From Streptomyces regalis (lineage in GTDB: Bacteria > Actinomycetota > Actinomycetes > Streptomycetales > Streptomycetaceae): DNA of 64,000 nt. The stretch's first letter is position 1, and each line of letters begins with the position of its first letter. Location of the stretch: positions 85,936-149,935 of the forward strand of contig NZ_LLZG01000104.1 of NCBI RefSeq assembly GCF_001509475.1. The letters run 5' to 3'. Positions 1 to 8,459 of this stretch are shown here, piece by piece. The translations under genes and the position numbers were made by a program. The notes under the pieces were generated by a model. It saw only the letters and a program-made list of their open reading frames with translations. It made no database searches and was not told the DNA's origin.

Positions 1-203
1 CCAAGGCCGCCGTCGAGCCCGTCATCGAGCGCAACCCGGACGTCTTCGACCATCTGGCCGCGGCGGGCAACGAAATCCTCGCCGCCTACCGCTCCGCGGT
101 CCAGGCCCAGGAACGGCGCTGGACCACCGGGGACCAGGATCCCGACGAGCGCCGCGACCGGGGCGACGACGCCGGCCCCGGCGAGCGCATCGACCTGGAC
201 TGA
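1..203 (+). CDS. DUF5304-like protein, C-terminal end only
   Basis: The reading frame is open from base 3 to the TGA at 201-203, so 66 C-terminal residues are seen; the start lies upstream of the window. The piece is hydrophilic and ends in a run of acidic and arginine residues. No catalytic motif is visible. Its place directly upstream of glucokinase, same strand, matches the small gene preceding glkA in S. coelicolor as I recall it (a DUF5304-type protein); some glkA transcription there was reported to read through from that gene. Function unknown. Family assignment rests on context and the short C-terminus only. Confidence 0.6.
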   Translation, partial: KAAVEPVIERNPDVFDHLAAAGNEILAAYRSAVQAQERRWTTGDQDPDERRDRGDDAGPGERIDLD

Positions 204-315
204 GGCCCGCGACCGCCCCTCAGCCGGGCTGCCCACCGGTCGGACGACGGGACCCTGACGGCAGGGCCTCGGGTACCGTTGGCCGTAGCGGGGCTCGACC
301 GAAACTGAGGGATTC

Positions 316-1269
316 ATGGGACTCACCATCGGCGTCGACATCGGCGGCACGAAGATCGCGGCCGGCGTGGTCGATGAGGAAGGCAACATCCTCTCGACCC
401 ACAAGGTGCCGACCCCGGGCACGCCCGAGGGCATCGTGGACGCCATCGCCTCCGCGGTGGAGGGCGCACGCGCCGGGCACGAGATCGTCGGCGTGGGCAT
501 CGGTGCCGCCGGATACGTCAACCGTCAGCGTTCCGAGGTCTACTTCGCCCCCAACATCGACTGGCGCAACGAGCCGCTGAAGGCGAAGGTCGAGGCCCGC
601 GTCGGCCTCCCGGTCGTCGTCGAGAACGACGCCAACGCGGCCGCGTGGGGCGAGTACAAGTTCGGCGCGGGCAAGGGCCACCGCAACGTCATCTGCATCA
701 CGCTCGGCACCGGCCTCGGCGGCGGCATCATCATCGGCAACAAGCTGCGCCGCGGGCACTACGGCGTGGCCGCAGAGTTCGGCCACATCCGCATGGTGCC
801 GGACGGCCTGATGTGCGGCTGCGGCTCGCAGGGCTGCTGGGAGCAGTACGCCTCCGGGCGCGCCCTCGTCAGATACGCCAAGCAGCGCGCCAACGCCACC
901 CCCGAGAACGCCGAGATCCTGCTCGGCATGGGCGACGGCACCCCCGAGGGCATCGAGGGCAAGCACATCTCCATGGCCGCCCGCCAGGGCGACCCGGTCG
1001 CCGTCGACTCCTACCGCGAACTCGCCCGCTGGGCCGGCGCCGGCCTCGCCGACCTGGCCTCCCTCTTCGACCCGTCCGCCTTCATCGTCGGCGGCGGCCT
1101 CTCCGACGAGGGCGAACTGGTCCTCGACCCGATCCGCAAGTCCTACAAGCGCTGGCTGGTGGGCGGCAACTGGCGCCCGGTGGCCGACGTCATCGCGGCC
1201 CAGCTGGGCAACAAGGCGGGCCTGGTGGGCGCGGCGGACCTGGCGAGAGAGCCCGACCCGATCATGTAA
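316..1269 (+). CDS. glkA: ROK-family glucokinase
   Basis: ATP-dependent cytoplasmic glucokinase, 317 residues, the usual length of the Streptomyces enzyme. The N-terminal phosphate loop DIGGTK (residues 8-13), catalytic END (104-106, Asp105), GTGLGGG (131-137) and the ROK zinc site (His157, then Cys167, Cys169, Cys174 in CGCGSQGC) are all present. The ATG is preceded by GAGGG at proper spacing. In S. coelicolor the orthologue phosphorylates glucose entering by GlcP and is also needed for carbon catabolite repression; that second role is family knowledge, not seen here. The 112-bp gap upstream leaves room for its own promoter. Confidence 0.96.
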   Translation: MGLTIGVDIGGTKIAAGVVDEEGNILSTHKVPTPGTPEGIVDAIASAVEGARAGHEIVGVGIGAAGYVNRQRSEVYFAPNIDWRNEPLKAKVEARVGLPVVVENDANAAAWGEYKFGAGKGHRNVICITLGTGLGGGIIIGNKLRRGHYGVAAEFGHIRMVPDGLMCGCGSQGCWEQYASGRALVRYAKQRANATPENAEILLGMGDGTPEGIEGKHISMAARQGDPVAVDSYRELARWAGAGLADLASLFDPSAFIVGGGLSDEGELVLDPIRKSYKRWLVGGNWRPVADVIAAQLGNKAGLVGAADLAREPDPIM

Positions 1270-1397
1270 GCCCCACTTTTTGGACGCCGGGGACTGTCCC
1301 CACCTCAGGGGCGCGGGGAACTGCGCGACAAGCCACGACGAACCGGCAGTCGCCAACGAACCTCGCGCCCCGAGCTATTGGGCGTAAATTGATCGAC

Positions 1398-2147
1398 ATG
1401 GAGTCGCTCCCCAATTCCCGCACGGAGCCCGACGGTTCCCCGGTCATCAGGGTCCTGAGCTACAACATCCGCTCGATGCGCGACGACACAGCCGCCCTCG
1501 CCCGCGTCATCACCGCCTGCGATCCCGACCTGGTCCTGATCCAAGAAGCCCCCCGCTTCTTCCGCTGGCGCAAGAAACTCTCCCGCCTGGCTCGCGCAGC
1601 GAACCTCGTGATCCTCACCGGCGGCGCCACGGCAGCGGGGCCTGCGATCCTGTGCAACCTCCGGGCCACGGTCGAGCGGACCGAGGACGTGCTGCTGCCG
1701 CTGACTCCGGGTCTGCACCGCCGCGGCCTGGCCACGGCAGTGGTCCGGTTCGGCGGCGCCCGCCTCGGCGTCCTCAGCTGTCACCTCAGCCTGCAGAAGG
1801 ACGAGCGCTACGAGCAGGCCGGCATGCTCCTCGACCGGCTGGCCGGCCTGGGCGTGGAGCACGCGATCGCAGGCGGTGACCTGAACGAGCGCCCCACCGG
1901 CCGTACCTTCAGCCGCATGTCCACCGACCTGAAGGACTGCTGGGCCACCGCCCCCTGGGGCGGCGAGTACACCTCGACCCCGGCCGACCCCCATCAACGT
2001 ATCGACGCGATCTTCGCCACCAAGGGCGTCGACGTGCTCGGCTGCGGAGTACCCCTCGGCCACCCCGGCGTGACCGAGACAGACCTGAGGGCGGCCACGG
2101 ACCACCTTCCGGTCCTGGCCGCCCTCAGGGTGCCCGCCAGCGCGTAG
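1398..2147 (+). CDS. Endonuclease/exonuclease/phosphatase-fold protein
   Basis: 249-residue EEP-superfamily protein. Fold landmarks in order: SYNIRSM (Asn23), LIQEAP with the metal-binding Glu50, SCHL (His129), GGDLNERP (Asp161, Asn163) and the terminal catalytic TDHLPV (Asp235-His236). These support a metal-dependent phosphodiesterase or phosphatase; the substrate could be nucleic acid, sphingomyelin-type lipid or another phosphodiester, and the sequence does not decide. No signal peptide, so likely cytoplasmic. The ATG at 1398 was chosen because the fold begins right after it; an open frame continues far upstream but only as an antisense-type shadow of glkA. No clear ribosome binding site. 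Confidence 0.85.
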   Translation: MESLPNSRTEPDGSPVIRVLSYNIRSMRDDTAALARVITACDPDLVLIQEAPRFFRWRKKLSRLARAANLVILTGGATAAGPAILCNLRATVERTEDVLLPLTPGLHRRGLATAVVRFGGARLGVLSCHLSLQKDERYEQAGMLLDRLAGLGVEHAIAGGDLNERPTGRTFSRMSTDLKDCWATAPWGGEYTSTPADPHQRIDAIFATKGVDVLGCGVPLGHPGVTETDLRAATDHLPVLAALRVPASA

Positions 2148-3182
2148 CTACGGCCGCTGCTTCGCCTTGTCGACGACGGCCCAGCTGTCGAGGTAGGAGA
2201 GCTGGGTGTACCTCTTCATGCTCGGGCCGTCGCCCGAGGTGCGCTCGTCACGGAAGCCGAGGAACGCGTACGTCTTCGGGTCGAAGACGAAGTAGCCGCC
2301 GAAGCCCGCGGCGCCCTCCGGAAGCGTGGGGTCGTCGTACGTGATGGCCACGCCGGTGCGTCCCTTCGCGTCCTGCTGGTTCGGCACCGCCTTCACCCCG
2401 GGCACCATGCCGAGCGCCTCGTACGCCGCCGGACGCAGCCCCTCCGGCATCACCGGGACCAGCTTGAGCAGTCCGGCGAGGCTGAAGTGGATGTTCGACC
2501 ACTCCTGGTCGCCGATGTCGTCCAGCGAGTCGACCTTCTCGCCCATGCCCCAGTCGTCCTGGATCGAGAGGATCAGCTTCTTGGGATCGGTCGGCAGCTT
2601 CCGCAGCGTTCCCCAGTCCTGCGGAGGCCAGCTGCTCTGGTTCTCCTCGAGCGGCGGCGACCACCACCCCTTGCCGATCTCCATGATCCAGGACGGCTTC
2701 GAGCCGTCCACCGAGCGCCAGTTCTCGTCGACGTAGCTCTTCGTCTCGCCGGTCTTCTGCTCGGTCTCCTTGATGATCTCCTTGGTGTAGATGAACTGGT
2801 CGTCGCGCGGGGTGACCGTCCGCTCGTGCTTGCGCTCATAGGCGGCGGCCCCGTTGAGCACGGTCTGCGCGCTCACGTTCCGCATGGCGGGGGCGCTGGT
2901 AGCGGGCGGCTGGGCCGTACGGCCCCGGTCCGGGCCCGCACCGTCGTCGTCCCGCACGGCGACCAGGACCCCGGCGGCGACCGCCGCGGCGAGCGCCCCG
3001 GTCAGGGCGATGCGCAGGACGGGGCGCCGCGGCCGCAGGACCGGGGCGGGCTGGTCCATCGCGGCGAGCAGGCGCCCGCGCACCCGGTGCCGGGTGGAGT
3101 CGTCGAGCGGGGGACCCCCCGGCGGGAAGTCCCTCAGTTCTCGCAGTTCGGCGAGTTCTCTCGGGTCGTCGATGTCATGCAT
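2148..3182 (-). CDS. CU044_5270-type membrane protein, sigma factor partner
   Basis: 344 residues: a cytoplasmic N-terminal part of about 55 residues, one membrane segment (about 57-76), then a large extracytoplasmic domain. This is the layout of the CU044_5270 family commonly encoded next to ECF sigma factors in actinomycetes. Its start overlaps the 3' end of the sigma gene by 8 bp, so the two are translationally coupled. By analogy it may sense an envelope condition and restrain or report to the sigma factor; no zinc-binding anti-sigma HxxxCxxC motif is seen, so an anti-sigma role is inference only. Confidence 0.8.
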   Translation of the reverse strand: MHDIDDPRELAELRELRDFPPGGPPLDDSTRHRVRGRLLAAMDQPAPVLRPRRPVLRIALTGALAAAVAAGVLVAVRDDDGAGPDRGRTAQPPATSAPAMRNVSAQTVLNGAAAYERKHERTVTPRDDQFIYTKEIIKETEQKTGETKSYVDENWRSVDGSKPSWIMEIGKGWWSPPLEENQSSWPPQDWGTLRKLPTDPKKLILSIQDDWGMGEKVDSLDDIGDQEWSNIHFSLAGLLKLVPVMPEGLRPAAYEALGMVPGVKAVPNQQDAKGRTGVAITYDDPTLPEGAAGFGGYFVFDPKTYAFLGFRDERTSGDGPSMKRYTQLSYLDSWAVVDKAKQRP

Positions 3183-3798
3183 GGGCGTCTGCCTCTCGGA
3201 ATGCCGTCGGATCGGATCCGCCCAGTGCTTCGCGCAATCTGCTGCGAGCCCGGTGCAGCCGGGATCTGACGGTGCCGACCGGCACGCCGAGGGCCTGGGC
3301 CGCCTCTTCGTAGTCGAGGCCGGCCCAGGCCACCAGCAGGACGACATCGCGGTGCCGGGCGGACAACCCGCCCAGCGCAGCTGCCAGTTCCCGGCGCACC
3401 CCCGTGGCACCGGCTCTGGAAACCGCCCGGTCGGCGACCGGTTCCTCGTGCTCCACCGGCTCCGGCAGCCGAGCGAGCGCCTTGAACCGGCGCGCCTCGG
3501 CCCGGCGGTGCCGGCCCACGAGGTTCGTCGCGATGCCGAACAACCAGGGGCGGGCGTCGTCCCGCCCGAGGTCGTAGGTCTGGCGCCGCTGGAAGGCGGT
3601 GATGAAGGTCTCCGCCATCAGATCCTCCGCCGCCTCGGGACCGAGCCGCCGGGCCGCGTAACGGTGCACGGCTTGGGCGTATCGGTCGTAGAGCACGGCG
3701 AACTGCTCGGGCTCGTCCCGGGACCGCGCGATCACGCGGGCATCACTCTCCTCGCGATCCTCGTCGCGGGTGCCGACGCCCGGTGGTCCGACGGTCAT
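3175..3798 (-). CDS. ECF-type RNA polymerase sigma factor
   Basis: 207 residues with the two-domain ECF layout: sigma region 2 (about residues 36-100, with DLMAETF and the DNA-melting segment ending in LFGIATNLVGRHRR) and region 4 (about 139-190, helix-turn-helix with YEEAAQALGVPVGTVRSRLHRARSRL). Ribosome binding site AAAGGAG lies five bases before the ATG. The gene overlaps a downstream membrane protein gene and is itself overlapped (ATGA) by a 20-codon upstream ORF. Target promoters cannot be read from the sequence. A GGGAAC upstream could be an autoregulatory -35, but I find no convincing ECF -10. Confidence 0.93.
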   Translation of the reverse strand: MTVGPPGVGTRDEDREESDARVIARSRDEPEQFAVLYDRYAQAVHRYAARRLGPEAAEDLMAETFITAFQRRQTYDLGRDDARPWLFGIATNLVGRHRRAEARRFKALARLPEPVEHEEPVADRAVSRAGATGVRRELAAALGGLSARHRDVVLLVAWAGLDYEEAAQALGVPVGTVRSRLHRARSRLREALGGSDPTAFREADAHA

Positions 3799-3857
3799 CG
3801 GGGCTCCTTTCGTTCGTCTGAACGCCTCGAAGGCTTGGGCTTGTTCAGGGTGTTCAT
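3795..3857 (-). CDS. Possible 20-residue leader peptide coupled to the sigma gene
   Basis: ATG at 3857 opens a frame of 20 codons, basic and proline-rich (MNTLNKPKPSRRSDERKEPR), whose TGA overlaps the sigma factor ATG as ATGA. AAGGAG is present upstream but only two bases from this ATG, closer than usual. No homology is recognised. It may be a coupling ORF that lets translation reinitiate at the sigma gene, or chance. Confidence 0.35.
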   Translation of the reverse strand: MNTLNKPKPSRRSDERKEPR

Positions 3858-3930
3858 CTCTCCTTCGCCGCTCGGCGGAACCGAGTTCCCTTTTTGCGTG
3901 CCGGATCCGGTGGCCGACTGAGGAGACAGG

Positions 3931-3967
3931 TGAGGGCCCGCCCGGAGTGTCTCCGGACGGGCCCTCA
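3931..3967 (-). terminator. Hairpin after the gene ending at 3979
   Basis: A strong dyad: TGAGGGCCCG pairs with CGGGCCCTCA, enclosing a second stem CGGAG/CTCCG with loop TGT. It begins 12 bases past the stop of the leftward gene ending at 3979. No U-run follows, as is common for Streptomyces terminators. It could also insulate the sigma operon promoter. Confidence 0.7.
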
Positions 3968-3978
3968 TCGAAGGTGCG

Positions 3979-4680
3979 TCAGACGACCGCGCCGCGCCCC
4001 GGGTCGTCGTCCTCGTCGTCGTCCGTCTTCATCCGCATCACCAGCGTGGCGAAGCCGCCCAGGAAGCCGCCGATGCCGAGGGTGGCCAGCCACCAGGTCA
4101 TCTCCCAGCCGAACACGACCGCGAGCAGCAGCAGGACCGGCCCGCCGATCACCGCGAGCCAGGCGAACTTCGCCGTCGCGTCGGCGGCGGGCAGCGTCGG
4201 CGGCTCCGGCGGGACGAAGTGGCCCTCGTCGTCGGCGTCGAAGTCGTCCTCGGACGGCTCGGGCACGCTGTAGTCGCGCGGGCCGACGCCGGGCGCGAAG
4301 GAGACGGAGCTGCCCAGCGGCTTGCCCGGCTCGACCGGCTTGTCCTCCCGGGGCTCCCCGGTCTCCCCGATCTGCCCGGTTCCCTCGGTCTCCCCGGTCT
4401 CGTCGCCCTTCTTTTCCTTCTTTTCCTTCTTGCCCTTCGGCCCTCCGCCCGTCCCGGTGTCCGTCCCGCCGCCCGCCTCGTCGTTCGTCTCGGACTCCAG
4501 CAGCGCCAGGTCCTCGACCGACTTGAACGGCTTCGCGCCGGGCGGGTCCGGCGGCTCGTCGCCGTACCCGGCGACGATCGCCGCCCAGGCGGCGTCCTCG
4601 TCGAACGGGACGTGCTGCTCTTCCGGCTCGCGATCGTCGTGGTCCTCGCGCCTGTCGCGGTCGGAGCCGTGCTCAGCCAC
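3979..4680 (-). CDS. Membrane-anchored protein with charged linker, unknown function
   Basis: 233 residues from GTG at 4680, which overlaps the stop of the upstream hydrolase by 8 bp. The first 170 residues are hydrophilic, with a short Lys/Glu run (KGKKEKKEKKGDE) and a Pro/Glu/Asp-rich linker. Two adjacent hydrophobic segments near the C-terminus (about 173-195 and 198-215) would form a hairpin in the membrane, followed by an acidic tail MKTDDDEDDD. I do not recognise a named domain. Coupled translation suggests co-expression with the esterase. A longer frame upstream to 4764 is less likely because it would run into the hydrolase. Confidence 0.8.
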   Translation of the reverse strand: MAEHGSDRDRREDHDDREPEEQHVPFDEDAAWAAIVAGYGDEPPDPPGAKPFKSVEDLALLESETNDEAGGGTDTGTGGGPKGKKEKKEKKGDETGETEGTGQIGETGEPREDKPVEPGKPLGSSVSFAPGVGPRDYSVPEPSEDDFDADDEGHFVPPEPPTLPAADATAKFAWLAVIGGPVLLLLAVVFGWEMTWWLATLGIGGFLGGFATLVMRMKTDDDEDDDPGRGAVV

Positions 4681-5452
4681 GTGTGGTTGTCCCTTCTTTG
4701 CCGACGCCGGTTGCGAGCCGGTCGATGAAGCCGAGGCTCTCCTCGAAGATCCGGTCCGCGTCATGGTCCAACGTCGCCACGTGATAACTCTGTTCCAGCA
4801 CGATCTCCGTTACGTCCGTCGACGACACCCGGCTCAGTACCCGGGCCGAGTCCGCGGGCGGCACGGTGTGGTCCTGGGCGCTGCGCAGGAGCAGCAGAGG
4901 CTGGGTGACCTGCGGCAGCTCGCCGTCGACCAGGCGGAAGAAGGTCCGCAGGGAGTGGGCCGCGTGCAGCGGCACCCGGGTGTACCCGATCTCGATGCCG
5001 TCCTCCTTCGCGATGTCACCGGCGACCCCCGGCACCGTACGGACGAAGTGGCGGGACACCGGAAGGGTGTACGCGTACAGCCCGTGCACCTTGTTGGCGG
5101 GGTTGACGACCAGCACGCCCGCGACGTCCTCCCCGTGCTTCGCGGCGAGCCGCAGTGCCAGGGCGCCGCCCATGGACAGGCCGGCGACGAAGACCCGCTC
5201 GCAGCGGTCGCGGAGGTTGCGCAGCTCGCGGTCCACCTCGGCGTACCAGTCCTGCCAGCCGGTGAGCTGCATGTCCTCCCAGCGGGTGCCGTGGCCCGGC
5301 AGCAGCGGCAGCGAGACGGTGAACCCGCGCTCGGCGAGATACTCCGCCCAGGGGCGCAGCGACTGGGGGGAACCGGTGAAGCCGTGGCAGAGCAGAACCC
5401 CGACCTCCCCGCCCTCGTGGCGGTACGGCTCGGCTCCAGGAAGGACCGGCAC
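4673..5452 (-). CDS. Alpha/beta hydrolase, carboxylesterase-like
   Basis: 259 residues, close in length and order of motifs to Geobacillus Est30-type carboxylesterases and monoacylglycerol lipases. Oxyanion segment CHGFTGSPQSLRPWAEYLA (from residue 22), nucleophile elbow GLSMGG (Ser93), acid in SAQDHTVP (Asp194) and histidine in SYHVATLDHD (His224) form a full triad. GTG at 5452 is preceded by AGGAGG at good spacing. No signal peptide, so cytoplasmic. It is divergent from the acyltransferase gene, consistent with a role in lipid or ester turnover, but the natural substrate is unknown. Confidence 0.9.
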   Translation of the reverse strand: MPVLPGAEPYRHEGGEVGVLLCHGFTGSPQSLRPWAEYLAERGFTVSLPLLPGHGTRWEDMQLTGWQDWYAEVDRELRNLRDRCERVFVAGLSMGGALALRLAAKHGEDVAGVLVVNPANKVHGLYAYTLPVSRHFVRTVPGVAGDIAKEDGIEIGYTRVPLHAAHSLRTFFRLVDGELPQVTQPLLLLRSAQDHTVPPADSARVLSRVSSTDVTEIVLEQSYHVATLDHDADRIFEESLGFIDRLATGVGKEGTTTRG

Positions 5453-5602
5453 CTTACGGCCTCCTGTTCGTGAGAAGGACGGACATCGATACAGCCAGGT
5501 GTGCTTCACCGTACGCGACCGCACTGACACCGACCAGGGCCGTCGGACTCTTTGACAGTGCTCCGGGTTAAGGTCTGATCGACAGACACAGGAGGCACTC
5601 GG

Positions 5603-6382
5603 TTGTTGTACGGCGCGATGAAGGTAGCCATCGGGGGACCGTTGAAGGTCGCCTTCAGGCCCTGGGTGGAAGGCCTGGAGAACGTTCCCGCCGAGGGCGC
5701 CGCGATCCTCGCGAGCAACCACCTCTCCTTTTCCGACTCGTTCTTCCTGCCCGCGGTCCTCGACCGCAAGGTGACCTTCATCGCGAAGGCCGAGTACTTC
5801 ACCACTCCCGGCCTCAAAGGCCGGATCACGGCCGCGTTCTTCAAGGGCGTCGGCCAGCTGCCCGTGGACCGCTCCGGGGCGCGCGGCGCGGGCGAGGCGG
5901 CCATCAAGAGCGGTATAGAGGTCCTCGAGCGCGGTGAGCTGTTCGGTATCTATCCGGAGGGCACGCGCTCGCCCGACGGGCGGCTCTACCGGGGCAAGCC
6001 CGGCGGCCTCGCGCGCGTGGCGCTCGCCACCGGAGCGCCGGTCATCCCCGTGGCCATGATCGACACGGAGAAGATCCAGCCGCCGGGCCAGGTCATGCCC
6101 AAGCTCATGCGGCCGGGCATCCGGATCGGCAAGCCCCTGGACTTCAGCCGGTACCAGGGCATGGAGCACGACCGTTTCGTGCTCCGCGCGCTGACCGACG
6201 AGGTCATGTACGAGATCATGAAGCTCTCCGGCCAGGAGTACGTCGACATGTACGCGACCGCCGCCAAGCGGCAGATCGCGGAGGCGGCGAAGGCCGAGAA
6301 GGACGCGGAGAAGGCGGCCAGGGCCGCACTCGCGCAGGCCGAGAAGGAACAGGCGCAGAAGAAGAAGGAACAGTCCGAATAG
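5603..6382 (+). CDS. 1-acyl-sn-glycerol-3-phosphate acyltransferase family protein
   Basis: PlsC-type acyltransferase of 259 residues, expected to transfer an acyl chain to lysophosphatidic acid or a related lysolipid at the inner membrane face. The catalytic NHX4D motif is NHLSFSD (His40, Asp45) and the phosphate-binding motif is EGTRSPDG (119-126). The C-terminus is a long charged helix rich in Lys, Glu, Ala and Gln. The start is a TTG at 5603, seven bases after AGGAGG; a second TTG follows directly and an ATG lies at codon 6. The gene is followed by a 16-bp tandem repeat and macS. Confidence 0.9.
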   Translation: MLYGAMKVAIGGPLKVAFRPWVEGLENVPAEGAAILASNHLSFSDSFFLPAVLDRKVTFIAKAEYFTTPGLKGRITAAFFKGVGQLPVDRSGARGAGEAAIKSGIEVLERGELFGIYPEGTRSPDGRLYRGKPGGLARVALATGAPVIPVAMIDTEKIQPPGQVMPKLMRPGIRIGKPLDFSRYQGMEHDRFVLRALTDEVMYEIMKLSGQEYVDMYATAAKRQIAEAAKAEKDAEKAARAALAQAEKEQAQKKKEQSE

Positions 6383-6412
6383 GGAGCGGTCCGAACAGGG
6401 AGCGGTCCGACC
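6381..6412 (+). repeat. Two tandem 16-bp direct repeats before macS
   Basis: AGGGAGCGGTCCGAAC and AGGGAGCGGTCCGACC lie head to tail, starting inside the stop codon of the acyltransferase gene. A degenerate third copy (ACAGTCCGAAT) lies just before. They occupy the spacer in front of macS and could be slippage products or a binding site. Confidence 0.85.
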
Positions 6413-6446
6413 GGAGTCGGCCGCACCAGGGCCGGGGGGTGGGGGA

Positions 6447-7676
6447 ATGGCCAAGCGCGAGCGGGTCATGAGGATGTCCGTCGAGCAGCCGCTGTGGCGC
6501 GCGCTCGCCGGGTACCGCGTGCTGACCATGGTGTACGCGATCGGGCTCTTCATCAGCGCCCACGCCGAGGTCGCCCGCCCCTGGGTCGCCATCGCCTACT
6601 TCGCCGTACTGGCCGTCTGGACCCTGGCCACCCTGCCCAGGGTCGCGAACGCCGCGAGCTGCACCAAGCGCTTCCTCGCCGTGGACCTCACCATCGCCCT
6701 GGCCGGCATCCTGCTCACCCGGCTCGCCGAGGCACCCGAGCGGATCGACGCCGGAGCCCCCACCCTGCCCTCGATATGGACCGCCGGCGCCGTGCTGGCC
6801 TTCGCCATCAAGGGCGGCTGGCGCTGGGCGGCGTTCGCCTCCACGCTGGTCGCCGCCGCCAACCTGGTCGAACGCTCCGGGGTACCCACCCGCGACACCA
6901 TCCACATGGTGCTGCTCGTCTGGATCGCCTCCATCGCCATCGGCTACGTCGTCGAGGTCGCCCGCGCCTCCGAGCGCACCCTGGCCCGCGCCCTGGAGAT
7001 CGAGGCGGCGACGCGTGAACGGGAGCGGCTCGCCCGGGACATCCACGACGGCGTGCTCCAGGTGCTCGCGATGGTGCAGCGGCGCGGTGCCGTCATCGGC
7101 GGCGAGGCGGCCGAGCTGGGCCGGATGGCCGGCGAGCAGGAGGTGGCGCTGCGCACGCTGGTCTCGGGCGGCCTCGTACCCGTGTCGCGGGTGTCGGAGG
7201 ACGCCGCCGAGGGGGCCGTCGTACGGGCCGTGGACGAGCCGGACGACGCCGCCGGTCCGGTCGATCTCCGGGTGCTGCTCGCCCCGTACGCCGGCGCCAT
7301 GGTGAGCCTGGCCGAGCCCGGCGCGCCCGTGCCGCTGGCCCCGGCCGCCGCGCGGGAGCTGGCCGCGGCCGTGGGGGCCGCTCTGGACAACGTCCGTAAG
7401 CACGCGGGGGAGCACGCGCGCGCGTGGATCCTCGTCGAGGACGAGCCCGACGAGGTGATCGTCACCGTGCGGGACGACGGACCCGGCATCCCCGAGGGAC
7501 GGCTCGCGCAGGCCGAGGGCGAGGGGCGGCTCGGAGTCGCCCTGTCGATCCGGGGGCGACTGCGGGACCTCGGCGGCACCGCCGAGCTGATCTCGGTGCC
7601 GGGGCAGGGCACCGAAGTGGAACTGAAAGTACCGAAGGACAGCAGCGCTTCACGGGGGAAGGCGGAGCAGCGATGA
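6447..7676 (+). CDS. macS: Sensor histidine kinase, MacS type
   Basis: 409 residues. The N-terminal third carries four to five membrane segments between about residues 22 and 170 with little outside the membrane, so it likely senses a signal in or at the membrane. The phosphorylated histidine is His200 in ARDIHDGVLQVLAMV, a HisKA_3 dimerisation box. The ATPase domain has ALDNVRKHAG (N box) and VRDDGPGIPEG (G1 box). It overlaps macR as ATGA. Name by gene order and sequence type: MacRS of S. coelicolor, adjacent to a pfkA gene, controls membrane protein genes and actinorhodin. Ligand unknown. Confidence 0.88.
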   Translation: MAKRERVMRMSVEQPLWRALAGYRVLTMVYAIGLFISAHAEVARPWVAIAYFAVLAVWTLATLPRVANAASCTKRFLAVDLTIALAGILLTRLAEAPERIDAGAPTLPSIWTAGAVLAFAIKGGWRWAAFASTLVAAANLVERSGVPTRDTIHMVLLVWIASIAIGYVVEVARASERTLARALEIEAATRERERLARDIHDGVLQVLAMVQRRGAVIGGEAAELGRMAGEQEVALRTLVSGGLVPVSRVSEDAAEGAVVRAVDEPDDAAGPVDLRVLLAPYAGAMVSLAEPGAPVPLAPAAARELAAAVGAALDNVRKHAGEHARAWILVEDEPDEVIVTVRDDGPGIPEGRLAQAEGEGRLGVALSIRGRLRDLGGTAELISVPGQGTEVELKVPKDSSASRGKAEQR

Positions 7677-8365
7677 CGGACACCGCGAGCGGACAGCAGG
7701 ACCCGATCAAGGTCATGGTGGTCGACGACCACCCCATGTGGCGCGACGCGGTCGCCCGCGACCTGGCCGAGTCCGGCTTCGAGGTGGTCGCCACCGCGGG
7801 CGACGGCGAGCAGGCCGTACGCCGCGCCAAGGCCGCCGCTCCCGACGTCCTCGTGCTCGACCTCAACCTGCCCGCCAAGCCCGGCGTTCAGGTCTGCAAG
7901 GAGCTGGTGGGCCACAACCCCGCACTGCGCGTCCTCGTCCTGTCCGCGAGCGGTGAGCACGCCGACGTCCTGGAGGCCGTGAAGTCCGGCGCCACCGGCT
8001 ACCTGCTGAAGTCGGCCTCGACCGAGGAACTCCTCGACGCGGTGCGCCGTACGGCCGTCGGCGACCCCGTGTTCACGCCGGGCCTGGCCGGCCTGGTCCT
8101 CGGCGAGTACCGCCGCCTCGCCTCCGAACCGGCGCCCGCCGTACAGGGCGCCGACCAGCCGGGGGCCCCGCAGCTCACCGAGCGCGAGACCGAGGTGCTG
8201 CGGCTCGTCGCCAAGGGCCTGAGCTACAAGCAGATCGCCGAACGCCTGGTGATCTCCCACCGCACGGTCCAGAACCACGTCCAGAACACCCTCGGCAAGC
8301 TCCAGCTGCACAACCGGGTGGAACTGGTGAGGTACGCGATAGAGCGCGGCCTCGACGACGAGTGA
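7673..8365 (+). CDS. macR: NarL/LuxR-type response regulator, MacR type
   Basis: 230 residues: receiver domain with the acidic pocket VVDDHP, phosphoacceptor Asp63 in VLVLDLNLP, and Lys in YLLKSAS, then a C-terminal LuxR helix-turn-helix (LTERETEVLRLVAKGLSYKQIAERL ... SHRTVQNHVQNTLGKL). ATG at 7673 overlaps the macS stop (ATGA), with GGCGGAG as ribosome binding site. Partner of MacS. From memory, the S. coelicolor protein binds a 16-bp inverted repeat TGAGTAC-N2-GTACTCA; a close match lies in this window at 29236. Confidence 0.88.
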   Translation: MTDTASGQQDPIKVMVVDDHPMWRDAVARDLAESGFEVVATAGDGEQAVRRAKAAAPDVLVLDLNLPAKPGVQVCKELVGHNPALRVLVLSASGEHADVLEAVKSGATGYLLKSASTEELLDAVRRTAVGDPVFTPGLAGLVLGEYRRLASEPAPAVQGADQPGAPQLTERETEVLRLVAKGLSYKQIAERLVISHRTVQNHVQNTLGKLQLHNRVELVRYAIERGLDDE

Positions 8366-8443
8366 TCCATCGGCCGTCGGCTTGACGACGCGTAAACCAA
8401 ATACCCGGCAGTTCACCGGAATTGCCGTTCCGACCCATCCCGT

Positions 8444-8459
8444 TGTGACCTGGATCACC
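8444..8459 (+). promoter_or_regulatory. Crp/GlxR-type operator before the phosphofructokinase gene
   Basis: TGTGA-CCTGGA-TCACC matches the Crp-family consensus TGTGA-N6-TCACA at nine of ten defined positions. It sits 45 bp before the pfkA ATG. A -10-like TAGCGT follows at 8462-8467, so a bound protein would touch the -35 region. Motif match by eye; the binding protein is inferred. Confidence 0.5.

Noticed and set aside
5453..6592. Leftward open frame continuing upstream of the hydrolase through the acyltransferase gene
   Set aside because: The hydrolase has a clear GTG with AGGAGG at 5452, and the upstream part is antisense to a real gene.
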